The notes: generated by a model from the letters alone, not told the origin. 14,724 nt of DNA from DATKKK01 sp035542975 (GCA_035542975.1 DATKKK010000088.1:1-14724), one strand, 5' to 3'; shown: positions 1-6,895, counted from the first letter of the stretch. A program made the numbers and translations.

Positions 1-419
1 ACTATCGCGATGAATGTGCCTTCCCAAGACATGGTTGGTGTCATTACTAACGGAAATGCGGCGATTTCGGCGTAGTTGGCTAAGAAGAATACAGTGACAG
101 ACATGGCTGGGACAGTTACGGTGAAAAGAAACACTCTTGCATAGTTCAGCAGTTTTTTCAAGAAGCCAAGGTAGGCGTTGACTGCGATAATGTTTGCCAG
201 AGCCACAGTCAAGTATATGAGGCTGTACCAGAAACGCATGTAATCTCCGAACAGATCTGTGAAGTTTCTGCTGACAAGGAGTTGTCCGAAGCCAGCTAAG
301 GCTGCTACTTGGTATAGGTATGGCAGATGTGAGGGGAAATACCTGTCTAGCAAGCATACGAGTAGACTTATGGCTAGGAATAGATCTGTTCCTAGCAGTA
401 TGAAGAACTCTGGCTGCAT
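1..419 (-). CDS. Multi-spanning membrane protein, partial (runs off the left edge)
   Basis: The frame is open from an ATG at 419 to the window edge, giving 139 N-terminal residues with no stop. At least three hydrophobic segments are visible, at about residues 4-24, 64-88 and 95-120, with a weaker one around 34-50. Short charged loops separate them, so this is an integral membrane protein; I do not recognise the family and see no soluble domain yet. The frame also stays open upstream to an ATG at 554 (45 more codons), but that stretch is AT-rich and poorly protein-like. A TATA-like box at 466-475 sits about 47 nt ahead of the 419 start, so I prefer 419. The gene has the same direction as the nuclease operon upstream but is separated by about 160 nt, so it probably has its own promoter. 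The product is unknown. Confidence 0.6.
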   Translation of the reverse strand, partial: MQPEFFILLGTDLFLAISLLVCLLDRYFPSHLPYLYQVAALAGFGQLLVSRNFTDLFGDYMRFWYSLIYLTVALANIIAVNAYLGFLKKLLNYARVFLFTVTVPAMSVTVFFLANYAEIAAFPLVMTPTMSWEGTFIAI

Positions 420-465
420 TGGTAGTGCCAATTTGTGAACCGCACGCACGAATCTTTCGTTTCTG

Positions 466-475
466 TTTATTAAAT
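466..475 (-). promoter_or_regulatory. TATA-like box for the partial membrane protein
   Basis: On the minus strand this reads ATTTAATAAA. An initiation point about 25 nt downstream would fall near 445 and give a short leader before the ATG at 419. This supports the shorter start, but the assignment rests on spacing and AT content only. Confidence 0.35.
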
Positions 476-481
476 CGTATG

Positions 482-504
482 AATTCGGAATCCAAATCCG
501 AATT
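482..504. repeat. 8-bp perfect inverted repeat upstream of the membrane-protein promoter
   Basis: AATTCGGA at 482-489 is repeated in inverse as TCCGAATT at 497-504, with a 7-nt spacer. It lies directly upstream of the TATA-like box at 466-475, a usual position for an archaeal operator. Alternatively it could be a weak hairpin in the tail of the nuclease operon transcript, although no T-run follows it. Confidence 0.4.
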
Positions 505-581
505 ACATAATAATGGATGTTGACAGAGATAAATCTTACGTCGTAATATATCATAAATTAGCTAAAACTCAAATTACCCAC

Positions 582-1595
582 CTATGAAGCGCTCTGCGTC
601 TTTGGAAGCGCCTCTGCAAGGATCGCAAAACGCTTGCAGATCTCCTTTGCAAACGTTTCTGCGTGACCATCACGAAAACTGTCCGTAATTACAAGCTTTG
701 GTTTGGAGCGTCTAACATACTCTACTAAACCATCAAAGTCTGAATGATCACTCAATGCTATCGTGTATTCTTTTTCACCCGTTCGTCGGCATGGCTTGCT
801 GAACTCCCAGCCGCTAACAATAACCCGTAGAACGTCGCCTTCTAGTTTGGTTTTTGCGTTAGTGTGATAGAAGGCTATACATGATGAATTGTTGTTCAGC
901 AGTTCTTTTCCTTCTTTTTCGTCAGCCAGTATCAACTGACCAATGTGCATTCCGTGTTGTTCACAAACTTTGGATATGTGAAAGATTTTTTCAGGCGCAA
1001 CAAAAGGAGCCTTCACTCCTGCTTCCCGAAGAACATGCATGACTTCCTGAAGTTTCCCATGATACCCGAAAACATACACTGCACCCTGCTGCAATCCCTT
1101 TTCAACGAGAGAAATCAGAATGTTATTAACGTCTTTTTGAAATGGGCGTTTACAAGCTGGGTTTCCATAAGTAGCCTCCATGACAAGAACATCCGCCTCT
1201 AACACAGGTGTGTCTTCAATCCTAAAATCTCCAGTGTAAGCAACCCTTGTTCCTTCCGAATTCTCAACAAGCACCTGTGCCGCACCCAAAATGTGGTCAG
1301 CTGGAAAAAGCGTCATCTTCTCTTCTCCAAGCTGAACTGGTTCGCCATAATCAACAGTTTCAACGCGACCCTGCATCAAAAAATGTGGTCCCATCAAAGC
1401 GTCAATCAAATCTTTAGTGACCTCGGTCATCACCACTTTTTCGGATTTTCGGAGACTTTCATGCAGTCCAATCATGTGGTCAGAGTGGGCGTGGGTGACT
1501 ACTCTTAATGGTTTAGTTTGGTCGAAGGCGTCGCATGCAACATGGTTGCCGAGCTGAACTGCTCCTCTCTCGGTTATGTTAGCTTTCAAAGACAT
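582..1595 (-). CDS. MBL-fold/beta-CASP exonuclease-like protein (mRNA 3'-end processing factor family, COG1236-like)
   Basis: This 337-residue metallo-beta-lactamase-fold protein has the metal site HAHSDH at 35-40, H101 in DHILG, D123 in YTGDF and the acidic residue E140 in MEATYG. Near the C-terminus SDHSDF (H284) matches the beta-CASP 'S-x-H-x-D' motif seen in CPSF73- and Artemis-type nucleases. It is about half the length of archaeal aCPSF and has no KH domains; the size fits the short exonuclease branch of COG1236. Expected activity is metal-dependent hydrolysis of RNA or DNA phosphodiesters; the substrate cannot be read from sequence. It is the last gene of a three-gene minus-strand unit, starting 26 nt after the UPF0201 stop. 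That places it with predicted RNA-binding functions. The ATG at 1595 is the only good start, and the metal-site spacing from the N-terminus is normal. Confidence 0.8.
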   Translation of the reverse strand: MSLKANITERGAVQLGNHVACDAFDQTKPLRVVTHAHSDHMIGLHESLRKSEKVVMTEVTKDLIDALMGPHFLMQGRVETVDYGEPVQLGEEKMTLFPADHILGAAQVLVENSEGTRVAYTGDFRIEDTPVLEADVLVMEATYGNPACKRPFQKDVNNILISLVEKGLQQGAVYVFGYHGKLQEVMHVLREAGVKAPFVAPEKIFHISKVCEQHGMHIGQLILADEKEGKELLNNNSSCIAFYHTNAKTKLEGDVLRVIVSGWEFSKPCRRTGEKEYTIALSDHSDFDGLVEYVRRSKPKLVITDSFRDGHAETFAKEICKRFAILAEALPKTQSAS

Positions 1596-1621
1596 GCCCG
1601 CATCAACCGTTCTCTATTTTT

Positions 1622-2023
1622 CTAAACGTTAATTGAAGTGAGCCAGTCGATGAGTCTTCTGGGGTTTTCAGTCTCTATCTTGACTCTTATAGGTCCTAGA
1701 GGCGACTCCGCCCTTTCTTTTGAGAAAGAAACGTGTCCTGCGTAGGCAACTTGCTTGTTAAGACAGAAGTTAACGGTTTTTCCATCAATTCCTTCAAAAA
1801 AGACTTTTCTCGCTGCAGAACGGATGCATTCTCGTCGCAGTAAATTGTAAAGTTTGGTGAGAGCCTCGGGTTCTCTGCTCTCCGCAGTTAGTAGACACCC
1901 CCTATTTATAGGTTGAATCTTGGTTTGGATGTTGCCGAAGATGTTTTCTACGGCTGTTCTGACTTTTTCTGGGGATTCAGTCGGGTTGATTTCGGCTTCT
2001 ACATGAACGTTTATTTCTTCCAT
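1622..2023 (-). CDS. UPF0201-family protein (archaeal, L5-like fold, RNA-binding-like)
   Basis: This 133-residue protein opens with the family signature 'VEAEINPTESPEKV', followed by an amphipathic AVENIFGNI helix, and the length is usual for UPF0201. Solved family members have a fold resembling ribosomal protein L5, and RNA binding has been proposed; the biochemical role is unsettled. The gene overlaps the end of the UPF0200 gene by 13 nt (the stop TAA lies inside ATGGAAGAAATAA), so translation is probably coupled. A GAGG Shine-Dalgarno-like stretch sits a few bases before the ATG, inside the upstream gene. The pairing of these two families is conserved in archaea, and from memory some species carry them as one fused UPF0200/UPF0201 protein. 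That suggests a shared but unknown process. Confidence 0.8.
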   Translation of the reverse strand: MEEINVHVEAEINPTESPEKVRTAVENIFGNIQTKIQPINRGCLLTAESREPEALTKLYNLLRRECIRSAARKVFFEGIDGKTVNFCLNKQVAYAGHVSFSKERAESPLGPIRVKIETENPRRLIDWLTSINV

Positions 2024-2577
2024 TTTTCCTCAGCCTTTTTCAGGTTTTCTTTTGCTTTTCTTTTTGCGGTTTGAAAGTCTTCTTCGTTGATAATCATGTA
2101 CTCAGCCATGGCTATGGCGTTTCCTAATCCGACGCCTAGCTCTCGTTTGTCTCTTTCATTAAAAATCTTCCAGTTTGCTGGGTCGTCGCTTCGTTGCCGA
2201 TGGTATAATCGTTTGAACCTTGTTTCTGGAGAAGAATGAACTGCTATGAGAGTAAACTGTGAGAAATTCTTTCTGAATTCTTCAACTTCGCTCAAGCTTC
2301 TTATGCCGTCTACGAAAACTTTCTGTGTTTTTGCTTTTGCGGTTTGTGGGATGCATCTTTTGGCTATGACGCTGTCTCCTTCTGCTTGCCTCAGCTCAAG
2401 CATTACTTTTCCAATGTTTACAGGCGTCGGCTCTAAACCTCTCTTCTTTGCTTCTTCTCTCACCACATCACCCATCACTACAACATCGTAGCCGCTTTCT
2501 ACTGCAACACTCATAACGAGCGATTTTCCTGACCCTGGCATTCCTGCCACGCCGATGACGAGTTTATCGTTAGCCAT
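2011..2577 (-). CDS. UPF0200-family P-loop kinase-like protein (dephospho-CoA-kinase/AAA-like)
   Basis: This 188-residue protein has a Walker A motif GMPGSGKS at residues 12-19, then MGDVVREEA and VDGIRSLSEVEEF, typical of the archaeal UPF0200 branch related to CoaE and adenylate-kinase-like proteins. The late 'R..R...R' region around 'RLYHRQRSDDPANW' looks like a kinase LID. Expected activity is ATP-dependent phosphotransfer on a small molecule. Calling it dephospho-CoA kinase would go too far, since archaeal CoA synthesis can use an unrelated DUF359 enzyme. The lysine-rich C-terminal helix overlaps the UPF0201 start. This is the first gene of the minus-strand unit and is divergent from thpR across about 100 nt. 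Confidence 0.8.
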   Translation of the reverse strand: MANDKLVIGVAGMPGSGKSLVMSVAVESGYDVVVMGDVVREEAKKRGLEPTPVNIGKVMLELRQAEGDSVIAKRCIPQTAKAKTQKVFVDGIRSLSEVEEFRKNFSQFTLIAVHSSPETRFKRLYHRQRSDDPANWKIFNERDKRELGVGLGNAIAMAEYMIINEEDFQTAKRKAKENLKKAEEKWKK

Positions 2578-2679
2578 TACGCACCATTCCGCGATTATGT
2601 TTGCGTGCTAACAGATTTGTGTTTCATGTTAAAAGCATTTATGAAAGAAACGTGTGAAGGTTTAAGCGAGAGAACTGTT

Positions 2680-3243
2680 ATGACGGGGTCTATACGAAGC
2701 TTCATAGCTTTTGACATTGACAGCGAGACGATACTGAAGAAGATGGCTGCTGTTCAGAACTTGTTAGTTAAAACTGGAGCAGATTTGAAACCTGTTGAAA
2801 CCAAGAACATTCACGTCACGGTTCGATTTCTCGGCGACATCCGTCCAGAAACTGTTGAAAAAATATTTGAAGAAATGAAAAAGGTTCAATTCACAGCGTT
2901 CGATGTTAAGATTCACGGGGTTGGTGCTTTTCCAAACGTGAATTATCCGCGTGTTGTCTGGGCTGGAATAACTGAAGGTGCCGATCAACTGCGGAGTGTT
3001 TTCAGTCAACTTGAACCTTGTTTGCGCAGTCTAGGGTTTGCTCCTGACTCGAGAGGGTTCAGTCCACACTTAACGATTGCTCGCGTGAGGTCGGGCAGAA
3101 ACAAGGCGGAGCTTGCTCGATGTATAGATGAAAACGTAAACTTGGATTTTGGATCTCTAAAGGCTGCATGTCTAAGACTAAAAAGCAGCGACTTAACTCC
3201 GCAAGGACCCATTTACTCAACACTGAAAGAGTTTTGTCCGTAA
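2680..3243 (+). CDS. thpR: RNA 2',3'-cyclic phosphodiesterase / 2'-5' RNA ligase (ThpR)
   Basis: This is a 2H phosphoesterase with both catalytic tetrapeptides: HVT at residues 45-47 (in KNIHVTVRFLGD) and HLT at 130-132 (in FSPHLTIARV). From the ATG at 2680 the protein is 187 residues, the usual ThpR length, and begins with the family's 'RSFIAFDID' strand. The frame is open further upstream to 2605, but those residues match nothing in the family. The enzyme opens 2',3'-cyclic phosphates on RNA ends and shows 2'-5' ligase activity in vitro. It lies 22 nt upstream of cca in the same direction, a pairing known in other archaea. The pair presumably acts on tRNA or tRNA-fragment 3' ends, which is inference. 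Confidence 0.88.
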   Translation: MTGSIRSFIAFDIDSETILKKMAAVQNLLVKTGADLKPVETKNIHVTVRFLGDIRPETVEKIFEEMKKVQFTAFDVKIHGVGAFPNVNYPRVVWAGITEGADQLRSVFSQLEPCLRSLGFAPDSRGFSPHLTIARVRSGRNKAELARCIDENVNLDFGSLKAACLRLKSSDLTPQGPIYSTLKEFCP

Positions 3244-3265
3244 AAACAGAGAAAGGATTATGATT

Positions 3266-4690
3266 ATGCAGGAAAACATTGAAAAAATTTGTGCAGCAGT
3301 TCTGAAACAGATCATGCCTAGCAAGAAGGATCGAGATAAAATCTTGGTTTTGGCTAGGAAGCTTGAGGAGAAAGTGGTTTCTGCGTGCGAAGAGTTAGGT
3401 GTTGAAGCTGAGGTGCGTGCTGAGGGTTCTGTGGCGAAGGACACGTGGCTCAGCGAAGAGCCCGATATTGATGTTTTCATGCGTGTGTCGACCAAGATTC
3501 CGCGTGAATCTCTCGGAAAAGTCTGCTTGAGAGTTGCCAGGAAAGCCACTAGGGGTTCGAAGCAGGTCGAAAGGTTCGCTGAGCATCCTTATCTCGAAGC
3601 CTTCGTGGATGGCGTGCGCGTGAACATCGTGCCTTGTTATGATGTGAAGCGTGGAGACTGGCACAGTGCAACTGACCGAACGCCTTACCACACAAACTAC
3701 ATTCGAAAGCATCTGGATACCGAATTGCGCAACGAGGTGCGGTTGCTCAAAAGGTTCATGAAGGGTGTAGGCGTTTACGGCGCAGAAATCAAGGTGGGCG
3801 GTTTTAGTGGTTACTTGTGTGAGCTTCTTGTGTTGCGTTATGGCGGTTTTGTGAGTGTGCTGAAGGCTTTTGCTGGCAACAGCAAACGTATAGTCGTTGA
3901 CATCGAAGAGCACTACAAAGGCAGAGAAAATGAGCTTGAGCTTCTGTTCAAGGAACCGTTGGTTATGGTTGACCCCGTGGATAAAGGCAGGAACGTGGCG
4001 TCAGCCGTGCAAGTGGAGAAGCTGCATAACTTTGTGGCTGCAGCAAGAGCCTTTCTCAACAAGCCTGGCAAACGTTTCTTCTACCCCCCTGAGACTGTGG
4101 CCTTGTCTGCAAAAGAACTGAAGAAGACGCTTGCAGAAAGGGGCTCAAAAATCGTGACAGTACTCTTCGGCAAGATTGATGTGGTTCCAGACATCCTGTG
4201 GGGGCAGCTTTACAAATCTCAACGTTCCTTGCGCAAGCTCGTTGAACTGAATGACTTCAAGATGCTGAGAGATGTCGTTTGGAGCGACGAGAAGACGTTG
4301 TGCATGTTCATTTTTGAGCTTGAAGACTGTTGTGTCCCGCTAGTGAAGAAGCATCTTGGACCGCCGCTTGACAAGGAACTTGAATGCGAGAATTTCTTAG
4401 CAAAGTATGTAAGTAAGCCTGAGGCGGTTGTTGGACCGTACGTTGAGAATGGAAGATGGGTGGTTCAAATCCACAGAAAATACACTGATGCATGCGTGTT
4501 GCTTCAGGAGAAGCTGAAGGATGGAGGAAGGAATGCGGGTGTGGCTGAAAGGGTCTCGCTGGTTCTTCGCAAAGGCTTCAAGGTTCTGCTCAATGAAGAG
4601 TTGGCAGATATTTATATGAAGAATCGTGAGTTTGCAAAGTTTATCACGGAGTTTTTGTCGGGCAAGCCTAGATGGTTAGAACCCGCCTAG
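3266..4690 (+). CDS. cca: CCA-adding enzyme, archaeal class I tRNA nucleotidyltransferase
   Basis: The enzyme adds CCA to tRNA 3' ends without a nucleic acid template. The nucleotidyltransferase head shows GSVAKDTWL at residues 54-62 and the DxD carboxylates D67/D69, followed by VNIVPCYDV and the class I signatures DRTPYHTNYI and GFSGYLCELL. At 474 residues it fits the family's usual 430-480. An ATG at 3260 is possible, but AGGA at 3254-3257 is 2 nt from it and 8 nt from the ATG at 3266, so I chose 3266. The position that normally carries the third carboxylate (the residue before IVPCY/VVPCY) is N120 here, one base change from Asp; see findings. The last 15 nt overlap the convergent uppP gene. 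It is co-directional with thpR. Confidence 0.93.
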   Translation: MQENIEKICAAVLKQIMPSKKDRDKILVLARKLEEKVVSACEELGVEAEVRAEGSVAKDTWLSEEPDIDVFMRVSTKIPRESLGKVCLRVARKATRGSKQVERFAEHPYLEAFVDGVRVNIVPCYDVKRGDWHSATDRTPYHTNYIRKHLDTELRNEVRLLKRFMKGVGVYGAEIKVGGFSGYLCELLVLRYGGFVSVLKAFAGNSKRIVVDIEEHYKGRENELELLFKEPLVMVDPVDKGRNVASAVQVEKLHNFVAAARAFLNKPGKRFFYPPETVALSAKELKKTLAERGSKIVTVLFGKIDVVPDILWGQLYKSQRSLRKLVELNDFKMLRDVVWSDEKTLCMFIFELEDCCVPLVKKHLGPPLDKELECENFLAKYVSKPEAVVGPYVENGRWVVQIHRKYTDACVLLQEKLKDGGRNAGVAERVSLVLRKGFKVLLNEELADIYMKNREFAKFITEFLSGKPRWLEPA

Positions 4691-5494
4691 ATATAGAACA
4701 ATCAAGGCTAATCCGAGCAAACAAGTATAGATTGCAAAGTAATGGAATTTTCTGCTTGCCACCGTTTTCGAAACAAGTTTTATGGCGACGTAACCTGCAA
4801 TCATTGCCACCGCTATTCCAACCAGAAGCTCTGCAGAACTGATTCCTTGAACAACTAGCTGGCCACGTTGTTTGTAAGCCTCCACAATTAGATCTCCCAG
4901 TACGGCTGGGATAGAAAGTAGAAAGGAGAATTTGAATGCCTTTTCTCTTTTTAACCCGAGCAACAGTGCACTTGAGATTGTCATTCCGCTTCTTGAAAGA
5001 CCTGGGAAAATTGCTAAACCTTGAGCTGCACCTATTACGAGCGCCATGGCGTAGCTTATGGAATCCATGTTTTCCTTCCCGATTTTCGACATGTAGACTA
5101 TAGTGGCGCTCACGAGGAAAGTTATTCCGATTACTAAAATCGTCTGCAGAGTGTTTTCAAGGAATTCCACGTAAAGCAGGCCTATTACTGCCGTAGGGAT
5201 GGTTGCTACGATTATGAGCGGTATGAACTGACCGTATTCTGATTTGAAGTCAAGGTGAAACAAGGCTGAGAGAATGTTTTTAACCTCTCTTCTAAAGTAG
5301 AACACGACCACGATCAGCGTTCCAACGTGCAGGGTTATGTTGAAGAGTGGTGTGGCTGTTAAACCAAAGAAATGCTCGACTATTATGAGATGCGCCGTGC
5401 TCGAGATCGGCAACCATTCTGCGAAGCCTTGGATTAAGCCTAGGATTATTACTTCTAACAAGTGCTCCAAACGTTTCACGCCTGTTTGCTTCAC
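4676..5494 (-). CDS. uppP: Undecaprenyl-diphosphatase family protein (UppP/BacA), polyprenyl-PP phosphatase
   Basis: This is a polytopic membrane protein of 272 residues, the normal family length. Motif one reads Q22-GFAE26 and continues as WLPISSTAHL; H56 sits in TLHVGTL; motif two is PGLSRSG at 164-170. About eight hydrophobic segments are visible. The bacterial enzyme dephosphorylates undecaprenyl-PP; in an archaeon the likely substrate is a longer dolichyl-type polyprenyl-PP recycled after glycosylation, which is inference. The start is uncertain: 5494 is GTG, and in-frame GTG (5479) and TTG (5470) codons follow. The palindromic TTTAAA at 5514-5519 lies only about 20 nt from the first, so the shorter starts are quite possible. 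The 3' end overlaps cca by 15 nt, tail to tail. Confidence 0.88.
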   Translation of the reverse strand: MKQTGVKRLEHLLEVIILGLIQGFAEWLPISSTAHLIIVEHFFGLTATPLFNITLHVGTLIVVVFYFRREVKNILSALFHLDFKSEYGQFIPLIIVATIPTAVIGLLYVEFLENTLQTILVIGITFLVSATIVYMSKIGKENMDSISYAMALVIGAAQGLAIFPGLSRSGMTISSALLLGLKREKAFKFSFLLSIPAVLGDLIVEAYKQRGQLVVQGISSAELLVGIAVAMIAGYVAIKLVSKTVASRKFHYFAIYTCLLGLALIVLYLGGF

Positions 5495-5510
5495 TTTCTA
5501 TTTTCTGGGT

Positions 5511-5523
5511 AGGTTTAAAAGAT
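5511..5523. promoter_or_regulatory. Shared palindromic TATA-like box between uppP and the DUF6125-like gene
   Basis: The 63-nt divergent gap contains one clear AT box, GGTTTAAAAGATT, whose core TTTAAA is its own reverse complement. It lies about 40 nt before the ATG at 5558 and about 37 nt before the GTG at 5479 on the other strand, so one element could serve both directions. The assignment rests on position only. Confidence 0.4.
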
Positions 5524-5557
5524 TACTCAAGCTAAGATGTAAAAGCGAGGATTTAAC

Positions 5558-6103
5558 ATGAGCGAATATCCGCTTGGAAGCAAGAGCGACCGAGAGATAC
5601 TGGCAAAGATGCCAACTGAAAAGCTGCTTGACTATTTATTCTTACAGATTCGAAACCTATGGCGCATTGACGGCTTATATTTTCTCGGCATAGAAAAAAA
5701 GTTCGGCACTGAGGCTGCGACGGAGATTGATGCGGAAGTCTGGGCAACCATGGCAGCGATCGAAGCGAAAAGCTTGCAGAAAATGTTTCAAGTTGCCGAA
5801 AACCCTGAAGTTCCAAAGATCGTTGAGCTTTTGCGCAAGTCAAGCTGGGCTTTAGACCAGCCTTTTAAAACTGTTGAAATAAACGATAAACGAGCTACTT
5901 TGAGCGTGGACAGGTGTAGGACGCAGGAAGCACGATTGAACAAAAGTCTTGCCGAATTTCCATGCAAGCGAGTTCGGTTTGACTATTTGAAGAACTTTGC
6001 GAAAACGTTGAACCCAAAAGTGGAAGTGAACTGCTTGGTCTGTCCGCCAGATAAGCACCCGAACGGACAATGGTGTAAATGGGAAATGACCCTTCTAGTC
6101 TGA
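5558..6103 (+). CDS. DUF6125-like cytosolic cysteine-containing protein
   Basis: This is a 181-residue soluble protein. The N-terminal half has the pattern 'LWRIDGLYFLGIEKKFG' followed by 'AATEIDAEVWATM', which I associate with DUF6125 and its relatives of the L-2-amino-thiazoline-4-carboxylate hydrolase-like group. The C-terminal half carries C120, C136, C159, C162 and C173, the last three in NCLVCPPDKHP and QWCKWE, so a metal site or cysteine chemistry is possible. No function is established here. GAGG at 5547-5550 is 7 nt before the ATG, a good ribosome site. It is followed 27 nt later, in the same direction, by the Pelota-like gene, with a small hairpin over its stop codon. The family call is from memory of the motif and is moderately sure. 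Confidence 0.65.
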   Translation: MSEYPLGSKSDREILAKMPTEKLLDYLFLQIRNLWRIDGLYFLGIEKKFGTEAATEIDAEVWATMAAIEAKSLQKMFQVAENPEVPKIVELLRKSSWALDQPFKTVEINDKRATLSVDRCRTQEARLNKSLAEFPCKRVRFDYLKNFAKTLNPKVEVNCLVCPPDKHPNGQWCKWEMTLLV

Positions 6104-6119
6104 GGAGCCAAAGCCTCAG
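6100..6119 (+). other. Hairpin over the stop codon of the DUF6125-like gene
   Basis: CTGAGG at 6100-6105 pairs with CCTCAG at 6114-6119 across an 8-nt loop. The stem contains the TGA stop at 6101-6103 and also a GAGGAG stretch. It has no T-run after it, so it is unlikely to be a terminator. It may affect coupling to the gene starting at 6131. Confidence 0.4.
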
Positions 6120-6130
6120 CATAATGTTGG

Positions 6131-6895
6131 ATGACGAAGATGAAGAGAAAAAAGGGTTACAAACGCGGGTATCCGGTAGCGCTTCTTGTGGGTTTGGAAG
6201 ATGACCACGCATTTTTGTGGCAAGTATTCAGTCAAGTCGTAAAACTACACCTTACGTTGAAGCTTGACGGAAAGAGAACAGACGAAAGCGTTCTATATAA
6301 TTTTCACGAATCTGTGGTTGATGCGTTGAGACCAGCACTCAAAGAGGGGGTAAGAAGTATCATGGTTACAGCTCCGATGAAAACCACTTATGCCGCAGAC
6401 TTTTTAGACCACGTACGAAAACATCATGCATACCTTATTCGATCGAAGAGTTCGAATAGGGCAACGTTCGTCGAGCTAGTCGGCTCCGCCGATCAGCTTC
6501 ACAAGGTGGCTGAAATGGTTAAAACCAAAGAATTCCGCAAACTGATCGCAGAAACAACTTCAGTGGAAGCCGATCAAATCGTCGACGCGTTGGAAAAACA
6601 TCTTTACAGCAGTAGCTCGCTCGTTTTGTTTTCGCTCAAAGAAATCGAAGATATGATTTACGACCGAGAAAAACCTGATGGTTTCCGAATGGAACATCTG
6701 ATGCTTACAGACAAATTTCTTGCTGATAATAAGGACAAAGACAGGGTTCACAGATTGTTACAGGTTTCACGGAATAAAGGAGTAAAAACGATAATAGTCA
6801 AGGCAGAAACGTCTGCTGGTAAACGAATCAGTCAATTCGGAGGCATTACTTTCTTCGCCATACCTACCACATCCGAACGCGAAGATCGAATCTAA
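6131..6895 (+). CDS. Pelota/eRF1-like protein, domains 2 and 3 only
   Basis: This 254-residue protein matches the two C-terminal domains of the Pelota/aRF1 superfamily. Residues 13-155 look like domain 2, with strand PVALLVGLEDDHAFLW, a 'KLDGKRTDES' loop where GGQ would sit in a release factor, then a helix FHESVVDALRPAL. Residues 155-246 look like domain 3: ADKFLAD-like 'LTDKFLADNKDKDRV', then 'VKTIIVKAETSAG' and 'FGGITFFAIP', matching the '..SSE.EAG..L..LGGIAAILRYP' pattern. The GGQ tripeptide is absent and there is no Sm-like N-terminal domain of Pelota; only about 12 basic residues precede domain 2. A ribosome-associated or RNA-binding role is plausible, while peptide release is not supported. 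The start could equally be the ATG at 6140. It probably shares a transcript with the DUF6125-like gene. Confidence 0.6.
   Translation: MTKMKRKKGYKRGYPVALLVGLEDDHAFLWQVFSQVVKLHLTLKLDGKRTDESVLYNFHESVVDALRPALKEGVRSIMVTAPMKTTYAADFLDHVRKHHAYLIRSKSSNRATFVELVGSADQLHKVAEMVKTKEFRKLIAETTSVEADQIVDALEKHLYSSSSLVLFSLKEIEDMIYDREKPDGFRMEHLMLTDKFLADNKDKDRVHRLLQVSRNKGVKTIIVKAETSAGKRISQFGGITFFAIPTTSEREDRI
6433..6461 (+). other. 10-bp hairpin inside the Pelota-like coding region
   Basis: CCTTATTCGA at 6433-6442 pairs with TCGAATAGGG at 6452-6461 (one G-U pair) across a 9-nt loop. It lies in the domain-2 coding part. It is long for chance within a gene, but a codon-driven origin is possible. Confidence 0.45.

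Noticed and set aside
2605..2679. N-terminal extension of thpR
   Set aside because: The 25 extra residues match nothing in the family and the normal 'RSFIAFDID' start follows the ATG at 2680.
3217..3549. A 110-codon minus-strand open frame over the thpR/cca junction
   Set aside because: It is antisense to the start of cca, with a Ser/Thr-rich product and no ribosome site.
3395..3913. A 172-codon open frame on the minus strand
   Set aside because: It is antisense to the head of the CCA-adding enzyme and has a low-complexity, His/Thr-rich product; it is a codon-bias shadow.
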